From Candidatus Latescibacterota bacterium (GTDB lineage: Bacteria > Latescibacterota > UBA2968 > UBA8231), in the NCBI GenBank assembly GCA_022826515.1, contig JAJDUT010000117.1, positions 1 through 26,582 of the forward strand: DNA of 26,582 bases, read 5' to 3'. A program made the translations under genes and the position numbers. The notes beneath the pieces were generated by a model. The model saw only the letters and a program-made list of their open reading frames with translations. It did not search any database and was not told the DNA's origin. This document shows, piece after piece, positions 20,730 to 26,582 of the stretch (position 1 is the stretch's first letter; each line of letters begins with the position of its first letter).

Positions 20730-22363
20730 AGGCGCGTTACGGAATGGTCCTACTGCTTTGTTGCAGTGCGGCGGCAGAATCGCGCTTTGTCGATATCGCG
20801 CAATCGGCGGGGGTCGATTTCGTCCACCGCAGCGGCGCGACCGGCGCACGCTATTTGCCCGAAACCTATGGCTCTGGGGCCGCGTTTTTGGATTTCGACG
20901 GCGATGGTGCGCTCGACCTCTACTTGGTCAACGCCGGGCGGTTACCCCGGCTATCAAGCGAGCCTGAAGCGGCCAACGCGCTTTTTCGCAATGAAGGTGC
21001 GGGCCGCTTCTCAGAACAGACGGCGCGGGCTGGCGTCGGCAATCGCGGCTACGGCATGGGCGCGGTCGTTGGCGATTACGACAACGACGGCCGGGCCGAC
21101 CTCTACGTTACCAATTTTGGGCCCAACGTACTCTTCCACAATCGCGGAGAGGGTCGCTTTGCCGACGTTACAGCTACAGCCGACGTGGGTTGCCCGGGAT
21201 GGGGGACGAGCGCGGCCTTTGCCGATGTGGATCTCGACGGGGATTTGGACCTATTCGTCGGCAACTACCTCGACTATCCGACCGAAGATCCGCTCGTGTG
21301 CCGGATCGGCAATAGCGAGGAGCGGCTCTACTGCGACCCGCGCAAGTTCGACGGCCAAGTCGACCGCCTCTATATCAACGAGGGGCGCGCCAGAGGTTGG
21401 GCCTTTGCCGACCGCACTGCAGCCTTCGGCCTCGCCAGCACGGCCGGCAAAGAGTTAGGAGTCGTCTTTGGCGACTACGATCAAGACGGCGATCCCGATC
21501 TGTACTTGGCCAACGATCTCGTGCCCAATATGCTCTATCGCAACGACGGCACGCGCTTTGTCAATCGAGGTCTTGCCAGCGGCACCAGCCTCAACGGCGA
21601 AGGGGTCGCTGAGGCCGGGATGGGCGTTGACATGGCCGATGCAGACGGCGATGGCGACCTGGATTTATTCGTGACCAACTTCCAGTGGGAGAGCAACACC
21701 CTGTACAGCAACTTGGGTGGGGGGTTCTTTGTCGACGCGACCGTGGCGTCGGGCATCACCCGTGCCAGTATGGCCTTTCTCGGGTTCGGCACGGGGTTTT
21801 TCGACTACGACAACGACGGTGACCTCGACTTGTTTGTCGCCAATGGCCACGTGTACGACAACGTGGAAAAGGTCGATCGAGCGGCGGCGTACGCGCAGCG
21901 CAATCAGCTACTTGAAAATGTCGGCGAGGGTATTTTTGTTGATCGTAGCGACCGCGGTCCGGGCCTCGCGCTGGTACAGGTCAGTCGCGGGGCTGCGTTC
22001 GGCGACATCGACAGCGATGGCGACTTGGATATTGCGGTGAACAACTCCAACGAGCGGCCAGCCCTGTTGCGCAACGACGCAGATGGCGGGAGGTGGTTGG
22101 GGCTTAGGCTGCGGGGCGCGACGAGCAATCGCGACGCCATTGGGGCGCGGGTCGCGCTGACGACCGGCGGCCGCACCCTCGTGCGCGAGGTTCGCCGCAA
22201 CGCGAGCTATCTGTCGTCGAACGACCCTCGCGTGCTCTTTGGCCTTGGGGATGTCGAGGTCGCCGAGCGGGTTGAGATTCGCTGGCCATCCGGTGCCGTC
22301 CAAGTAGTAGAGAATCTGCCCGAGCGGCAATACGTGGCCATAGAGGAGGATACTAGTCGGTGA
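20726..22363 (+). CDS. Second CRTAC-type exported protein (FG-GAP/VCBS repeats plus ASPIC/UnbV)
   Basis: 545 residues from GTG 20726, paralogue of the gene before it and likely a tandem duplicate. It has a signal peptide (MVLLLCCSAAAES), which ends in an ordinary cleavage site rather than a certain lipobox, though a CC pair is present. Seven calcium loops (FDGDGALDLY, YDNDGRADLY, VDLDGDLDLF, YDQDGDPDLY, ADGDGDLDLF, YDNDGDLDLF, IDSDGDLDIA) again form a propeller. The cysteine pair (VCRIGNSEERLYCDPRKFDG) is shifted but present. The ASPIC/UnbV end reads RDAIGARVALTTGG, REVRRNASYLSSND, LFGLGDVE. It overlaps both neighbours by four bases. The two copies have diverged well apart from the motif positions. 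Confidence 0.92.
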   Translation: MKARYGMVLLLCCSAAAESRFVDIAQSAGVDFVHRSGATGARYLPETYGSGAAFLDFDGDGALDLYLVNAGRLPRLSSEPEAANALFRNEGAGRFSEQTARAGVGNRGYGMGAVVGDYDNDGRADLYVTNFGPNVLFHNRGEGRFADVTATADVGCPGWGTSAAFADVDLDGDLDLFVGNYLDYPTEDPLVCRIGNSEERLYCDPRKFDGQVDRLYINEGRARGWAFADRTAAFGLASTAGKELGVVFGDYDQDGDPDLYLANDLVPNMLYRNDGTRFVNRGLASGTSLNGEGVAEAGMGVDMADADGDGDLDLFVTNFQWESNTLYSNLGGGFFVDATVASGITRASMAFLGFGTGFFDYDNDGDLDLFVANGHVYDNVEKVDRAAAYAQRNQLLENVGEGIFVDRSDRGPGLALVQVSRGAAFGDIDSDGDLDIAVNNSNERPALLRNDADGGRWLGLRLRGATSNRDAIGARVALTTGGRTLVREVRRNASYLSSNDPRVLFGLGDVEVAERVEIRWPSGAVQVVENLPERQYVAIEEDTSR

Positions 22364-23748
22364 TTAAATGGCTTTCATTCGCTCTGGGCGTCGCACTGGT
22401 AGCCGGCTGCGAAACCGAGCCGGAAGTTCCGCCCGCCAAGCCCGCAGTGCAGCCTCCTCCGGTTGAGGACCCGCTGCTGATCGGGCGCGCCCTGTTGCGT
22501 CAAAAGCGCTACGCGGACGCGCTTGAGGTGTACGGGGAGGCGCGGAAGCGCCATCCGCAGTCGGGCGAGGTGCTGGCCACGCTGGGCCGGATCCACTTGG
22601 CCTTGGGCCAGCCCGAAGAGGCGGTTCAATTCTACGAAATGGCCGTGGCCCTCGAATCCGATCAGCCTGAATGGCTCGTCGCCTTGGGCAATGTGCATCT
22701 GAAGCTGAGCCGCTACGACGAAGCCCACGCTGCGTTTGCCGCGGCCTTGGCCTTGGATTCGACGTATGCGCCAGCGCGGCGCAACAAAGCGGCGGTGTAC
22801 AGCAAGCAGGGGCGGTTGGGCGACGCCGCGCACGAATACGAGCGCGCCTTGGCGCTGCGGCCTGAACATCTCCACACCCGCTTTAACCTTGGGCTGGTGT
22901 ACGCCAGTTTGGGCCGCTATGCAGATGCCAGCGAAACCCTGCAACAGGTCTTGGTGGCCGCGCCGAAAAACGCGCGTGCGCTCTACGCGATGGGGGAGAT
23001 CAAGCTCCAAGAGGGCGACGACGAGGGGGCCGTCGAGTACTTTGAGCGCACGCTGGCAGCCGACACCACCTATGCGGAGGCGCATCTGCAATTGGGGAGG
23101 ATCCAGATGGGCCAAAACGATCTTGCGGCTGCGGCCGAGCGCTTCCGCCGGACTATCCTAATCGAACCTGGGCTGGCCGAGTCCTTCCGTCTGCTGGGCC
23201 AGATTCACCTGCGGCAGGGCCGCGAGACAGCCGGCGAAAAATCCCTCGCCGCCTACGAGAAGGTCAAGCAGGTCGAGGGGGATATCCAGCGTTATCGCGA
23301 GCAACTGCGCAGCGATCCAGACGACGCCGACGCCCATTACAGCTTAGGTTTTATATACAACCGCTTGGGGTTTACCGGCGTGGCTCTGCCGCACTACGCC
23401 CAAGCCGTGCGGCTCCATCCCGGCCACGTGCGGGCACTGAACAACATGGGCAACATCTACTTGCGCACCGGGCATTTCGATCAAGCGGCAGCGGCCTATC
23501 AGCAGATCATTGAACAAGACCCCGAGCATGTGGCCGCCTTTGCCGCGCTCGGGCAGGTCTATTTGAATCAGCAGCGCACGGATGAGGCCATTGCCATGCT
23601 CAACCGTGCGCTCGCGCTCGACGAAAACTGGCTCGGTGCTCACCAAGCCTTGGCCGAAGCCTACAAGCGGCTGGGGCAGATTGCCAAAAGTGAAGAACAC
23701 AAACGCATGGCCGACGCCTTGCTTAGAAAGCAGAAAGATGACCAATAA
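22360..23748 (+). CDS. Second TPR-repeat lipoprotein
   Basis: 462 residues from GTG 22360 (four-base GTGA overlap with the CRTAC stop). Lipobox LVAGC (Cys 17) is followed by a Pro-rich linker (PPAKPAVQPPPVEDP) that would let the repeat domain stand off the membrane. About ten TPR units follow, for example KRYADALEVYGEARKRHPQ, EWLVALGNVHLKLSRYDEA, HTRFNLGLVYASLGRYADA and RALNNMGNIYLRTGHFDQA; the last ones end at EHKRMADALLRK. There is a break near residue 300 (KVKQVEGDIQRYREQLRSD), which may divide the superhelix into two parts. It overlaps the downstream foldase gene by 11 bases. Likely a scaffold for the same complex as the TPR protein at 17793. Confidence 0.88.
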   Translation: MIKWLSFALGVALVAGCETEPEVPPAKPAVQPPPVEDPLLIGRALLRQKRYADALEVYGEARKRHPQSGEVLATLGRIHLALGQPEEAVQFYEMAVALESDQPEWLVALGNVHLKLSRYDEAHAAFAAALALDSTYAPARRNKAAVYSKQGRLGDAAHEYERALALRPEHLHTRFNLGLVYASLGRYADASETLQQVLVAAPKNARALYAMGEIKLQEGDDEGAVEYFERTLAADTTYAEAHLQLGRIQMGQNDLAAAAERFRRTILIEPGLAESFRLLGQIHLRQGRETAGEKSLAAYEKVKQVEGDIQRYREQLRSDPDDADAHYSLGFIYNRLGFTGVALPHYAQAVRLHPGHVRALNNMGNIYLRTGHFDQAAAAYQQIIEQDPEHVAAFAALGQVYLNQQRTDEAIAMLNRALALDENWLGAHQALAEAYKRLGQIAKSEEHKRMADALLRKQKDDQ

Positions 23749-25480
23749 CGCGAGAAAATGGGTAGGGCTTGCAGCCTGCGCATTCCTTTTTTGTTGTGCC
23801 CAAGAGCCAGAGGCTCCGGTCGCCGAGGGGGGTGGTTTAGTGGTGATTGGTACCGCCTTGGCCCAAGTTGGCGACGACCTAATTGACGAACGCGAATTCC
23901 GCCGCTACGAAGCCCGGATCCAACCGCAGCACCGCTCTTTGGCCCAAGGCGTGGAAAAGCATCGCGAGCACCTGATCAGTTTGATCGACATCAAGCTCAT
24001 GGTGCGCGAGGCGTACGCACGAGACCTGGACAGAAACCCCGAATGGATCAAGGCTGTGGAACTCGCCCAGCACAAGGCCATGATCGAAGCCTATCTGCGC
24101 GAGCAAGTCGGTCTGCAAATCGAGATTTCCGAAGACGAGTTGCGAGCCAATTTTGCCGCGCATCCAGCCCGCCACGCCGTGCGCGGGGCGCACATCTTGC
24201 TCGACAGCCGCGCTCGCGCCGATTCCATCTACGCGGAGATCGAATCTGGCCGGGCTACTTTTGAGGACATGGCGCGCAAGCACTCGCTGGACGAGGCGAC
24301 GGCGGCCGAGGGGGGCCGGTTTGATTCGTACTATGCCTTCGACCGGGTCTCAGACCGAGTGTACGAGCGCGTGTTCTCGTTGGACGTAGGCGAGGTTAGC
24401 CAGCCCTTTCGCACGCCCCAAGGCTGGGAAATCGCCAAGGTAGTAGATAAGAAGTTGGTGCCTTTTGAGAAGTATCGCACGGTGATTCAGCGGGCGACTT
24501 TTCTCGAAAAAATCGAGAACTTGCGCAGCGATCACATCGATAAGCTGGTCGTCGAGAGCGGCTTGCGCCCGGCGGAGGAGCAGGTGCGGCGCTTTGTCGC
24601 GGCTTGGAACCAACAGCCTGGTGCGCCGCAGCTTGCGCCCGAGGAGTGGGCCGCTCCGCTTTACGAGTACGAGGGCGGCGTTATCACCGTGCAGCAGGGC
24701 AGCAACTTGTTGCACAATACGCGGCTGGGCCGCGCCCAAATCGACAGCGCCGTGCTCGACGACCGCATCCGCCGCCGTGGAGCACCTGACCTGCTGTTGG
24801 GCTTGGCGGCCGAGCGCGGAGGATACGCCGAGCGGCCCGAGGTGCAGGAGAAGGTGACAGCCGAAAAGGAGCGACTGCTGCTGCAAGGGCTGTGGGAAGA
24901 ACTGCTCGAAGACGCCTTAGCGGTGAGCGAAGAGGAAGCGCGCGCCCACTACGAGGCGCATCCAGAGATGTTCTGGGCACCAGAGGAAATCATCGTCCAA
25001 GAAATCATGGTCGCCGACGAGTCGCTCGCCCAAGAGCTGCTGGAGCAAATTCGCAACGGGGCCGATATGGCCGCGTTGGCAACCAAGCACAGCATCCGCC
25101 GCGATGCGGACGAAAACGGCGGCCTCTACGCGCTGCGCGCATTTGAAAAGATCGTGTACAAGGAGCTGATGGACGCGGCGGTATCCGCGCCCGAAAGGGA
25201 GTTGCAAGGTCCGATTGAACTAGTCGATCCCTTGCCGGCTTCTCTGCGCGATCCTCAGCCTTTGGAACGGGCTTTTTCAATCTTCAAGGTCTTGCAGCGC
25301 CGGCCCAAGCGAGTGCAGGAATACAACTTGGTCCAACAGAAGGCCCACTACTTGGCCCGCCAAGAAAAACAGCAGCGCGAATTGCGCACCCTCAACTTGC
25401 AGTTGCGCGACAAATGGCGCGATACATGGGGCATTAACGACGACGCGCTCGAAAAGTACGCGCTGGTCAAGCCTTCATAA
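23738..25480 (+). CDS. Parvulin-type peptidyl-prolyl isomerase lipoprotein with two parvulin-like domains
   Basis: 580 residues from ATG 23738; the longer open frame from 23582 lies within the TPR gene. The signal ends in a lipobox-like LFCC (Cys 19/20). A helical SurA/PrsA-type N-domain (EREFRRYEARIQ, LISLIDIKLMVREAY) precedes a clear parvulin domain at about 145-245: RHAVRGAHILLDSR, FEDMARKHSLDE, GRFDSYYAF, GEVSQPFRTPQGWEIAKV. A second copy at about 430-530 is more diverged (IIVQEIMVADESLAQ, MAALATKHSIRRD, NGGLYALRAF) and has lost the residues that usually make the active pocket, so it may be structural. A helical tail ends the protein. It would assist folding of exported proteins; as last gene of an operon of propellers and TPR lipoproteins, those are its likely clients (inference). 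Confidence 0.87.
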   Translation: MTNNARKWVGLAACAFLFCCAQEPEAPVAEGGGLVVIGTALAQVGDDLIDEREFRRYEARIQPQHRSLAQGVEKHREHLISLIDIKLMVREAYARDLDRNPEWIKAVELAQHKAMIEAYLREQVGLQIEISEDELRANFAAHPARHAVRGAHILLDSRARADSIYAEIESGRATFEDMARKHSLDEATAAEGGRFDSYYAFDRVSDRVYERVFSLDVGEVSQPFRTPQGWEIAKVVDKKLVPFEKYRTVIQRATFLEKIENLRSDHIDKLVVESGLRPAEEQVRRFVAAWNQQPGAPQLAPEEWAAPLYEYEGGVITVQQGSNLLHNTRLGRAQIDSAVLDDRIRRRGAPDLLLGLAAERGGYAERPEVQEKVTAEKERLLLQGLWEELLEDALAVSEEEARAHYEAHPEMFWAPEEIIVQEIMVADESLAQELLEQIRNGADMAALATKHSIRRDADENGGLYALRAFEKIVYKELMDAAVSAPERELQGPIELVDPLPASLRDPQPLERAFSIFKVLQRRPKRVQEYNLVQQKAHYLARQEKQQRELRTLNLQLRDKWRDTWGINDDALEKYALVKPS

Positions 25481-25512
25481 AAAGAAAACAGCGCCGCTTC
25501 CGTAAATTTTAT

Positions 25513-25534
25513 TATACTATATCTATCTAGTATA
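25513..25534. promoter_or_regulatory. AT-rich inverted repeat and possible -10 before the paralogue gene
   Basis: TATACTA (25513-25519) and TAGTATA (25528-25534) are perfect 7-bp inverted arms with an 8-base spacer. TATACT inside the left arm matches a -10 box in 5 of 6 bases, but no good -35 is seen. It stands out as AT-rich in GC-rich surroundings. It is followed by GGGAG and ATG 25551. Confidence 0.4.
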
Positions 25535-25550
25535 TCGGGAGAGTAAAACC

Positions 25551-26582
25551 ATGAAACGTCTAGCGAATTTTTGGCTTTGGTTCCTTGCCGCAGCATCAGC
25601 TACGGCCGCGGCCGCGGACATTTCTTTGTGGCAGATCGGCGGCAGCGGCCTTCGCTGGGCCGATAGCGACTCGGCCCAGGTAATGATTGACTTTACCGGA
25701 CCGAATAACTCGATCCAGCCAGTGCTGGTGAGTTCGGATACGACGGTCTTTCCTCTGCTCGAAAATTGGTCGCCGAAAAAGGCTCCGGACGAGCTAGGTT
25801 TTGTCGATGGCGAGCGGCCCCGCGCTTGGAAGGGTTGCTGCGGCACCTCATCGACGGTTGACAACGCGCTCAACCTCATCGACGGCAGCGGCAAGACGTA
25901 CAATCCGGTGACCAGCAACAGCATTAACAGCGAGTACTACACCATTGACCTAGGGGTGCCGGTACCGCTGTTCCGCTTTGCCATGAGCACGCCGGACAAG
26001 GGGTTTTTCCGCTCGGACGGGACCCCGCTAGAAGAAGACTCCATCCCGGCCTTTGAGGTGTCGATAGCCCCAGACACCAACAACGATGTGCTGAACACGT
26101 CCAATCCCATTGGGGAAGTCATCGTCGAGGCGCGCGAGAACGTGGTCCCCAAGATAGCCGCGGATTTTCCCTTGCAATACGTGCGCTACGTGCGCTACAA
26201 GCGCAAGAATTCGATCCTCGACGAGGCGACGAATCAGTCGTCTGGGCATTCGGGCACGGCGCGCAAGGGGACGGTGGCCGAGTTTTTCCTCTGGGGAGAG
26301 GGAATCCCCAAGCGGGCCACGTACAAGACGCTCATTTTTGACCTCGGCACAGTCGTCAACTTCGGTCGGCTGTTCTGGAAGGCTACGCCCATGCGCCTAG
26401 TCAACGGCGTGGCCGAGGAAGCCCCAGACGCCAACGTGCAGATCGAGGTCGAAGCGCGCACCGGAATCGACTCAGATCCGGACATCTACTACGAGTTTAC
26501 GGATATGGGGACGCGCGTCGTAGTTGAGCAAAGCCGCTATCAGGGCGTGCTGAAAAACCAGAGCGCGGCTGTTACGAATGCC
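25551..26582 (+). CDS. Secreted discoidin-like surface protein, 3' partial
   Basis: 344 codons are open to the window end with no stop. The signal peptide is MKRLANFWLWFLAAASATAA, cut near AAAD. The mature start WQIGGSGLRW matches the WVLGGGGGLPW start of the protein at 13060. Farther in, LQYVRYVRYKRKNS, TVAEFFLWGEGIPKRATYK and LIFDLGTVVNFGRLFWKA correspond to FIRFIQLRV, IAEFELYGNGFVPRATYR and VIDLGEVSNYGTISWAQ of that protein, so the two are paralogues. A WKGCCGTSST cysteine pair at about residue 102 is specific to this copy. It begins 70 bases after the foldase operon with its own possible promoter and GGGAG ribosome site. By analogy with the first locus, an outer-membrane protein gene may follow beyond the window. 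A FlgD-Ig-like C-terminus would be expected but cannot be seen. Confidence 0.8.
   Translation, partial: MKRLANFWLWFLAAASATAAAADISLWQIGGSGLRWADSDSAQVMIDFTGPNNSIQPVLVSSDTTVFPLLENWSPKKAPDELGFVDGERPRAWKGCCGTSSTVDNALNLIDGSGKTYNPVTSNSINSEYYTIDLGVPVPLFRFAMSTPDKGFFRSDGTPLEEDSIPAFEVSIAPDTNNDVLNTSNPIGEVIVEARENVVPKIAADFPLQYVRYVRYKRKNSILDEATNQSSGHSGTARKGTVAEFFLWGEGIPKRATYKTLIFDLGTVVNFGRLFWKATPMRLVNGVAEEAPDANVQIEVEARTGIDSDPDIYYEFTDMGTRVVVEQSRYQGVLKNQSAAVTNA

Noticed and set aside
23582..23737. Upstream extension of the foldase frame
   Set aside because: It lies fully inside the TPR gene in another frame and would bury the lipoprotein signal.
1..26582. CRISPR arrays, tRNA or rRNA genes, transposases, integrases
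   Set aside because: I saw no spaced direct repeats, no recognisable RNA gene and no mobile-element protein, even near the composition break at 3080.

Overview
The window (26.6 kb) looks like a metagenome-derived chromosome piece from an uncultivated, diderm, environmental bacterium. Most of it is GC-rich (one sampled 60-base row, 3481-3540, is about 68% GC). It carries lipoproteins, a probable outer-membrane barrel, a FlgD-Ig/T9SS-like C-terminal domain, ASPIC/UnbV (CRTAC) proteins, a DUF362 protein and a sugar ABC transporter. This mix is typical of Latescibacterota, Poribacteria and related FCB-like lineages. The lineage is an inference; there is no rRNA or marker gene here.

Layout. (1) 1-3087 is AT-richer (sampled row 1861-1920 about 37% GC). 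It holds the end of a zinc M15-type peptidase fused to HEAT-like repeats, a Tat-exported DUF362 protein and a small membrane-anchored tri-heme cytochrome c. (2) At about 3077-3087 the composition changes abruptly inside an 11-base gene overlap. A three-gene cassette follows at 3077-6736: UvrD-type helicase, NYN-domain protein and RecB/Cas4-like PD-(D/E)XK nuclease with an iron-sulfur cysteine set. (3) Convergent on the minus strand, 11100-6743, is a carbohydrate ABC uptake operon (binding protein, MalF-type and MalG-type permeases). All three proteins are larger than family norm and no ATPase is present. (4) Divergent from it, 11295-17714, is a surface operon: CBM9-like secreted protein, lipoprotein, secreted protein with FlgD-Ig-like tail and a large probable outer-membrane protein, closed by a strong hairpin at 17741-17780. 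(5) 17793-25480 is a tightly coupled five-gene exported operon: TPR lipoprotein, CRTAC lipoprotein, CRTAC protein, TPR lipoprotein, two-domain parvulin-type foldase. (6) 25551 to the window end is a paralogue of the 13060 secreted protein, cut by the window edge.

How the parts may work together. The ABC operon and the CBM9/OMP operon share a 194-bp divergent promoter region and plausibly form one glycan capture and uptake locus. The TPR/CRTAC/foldase operon looks like a cell-envelope module, probably outer-membrane periplasmic-face or surface lipoproteins, with its own chaperone. The helicase-NYN-nuclease cassette is the best candidate for an uncharacterised DNA/RNA-processing, repair or defence system. 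No rRNA, tRNA, CRISPR array, transposase or integrase was recognised.
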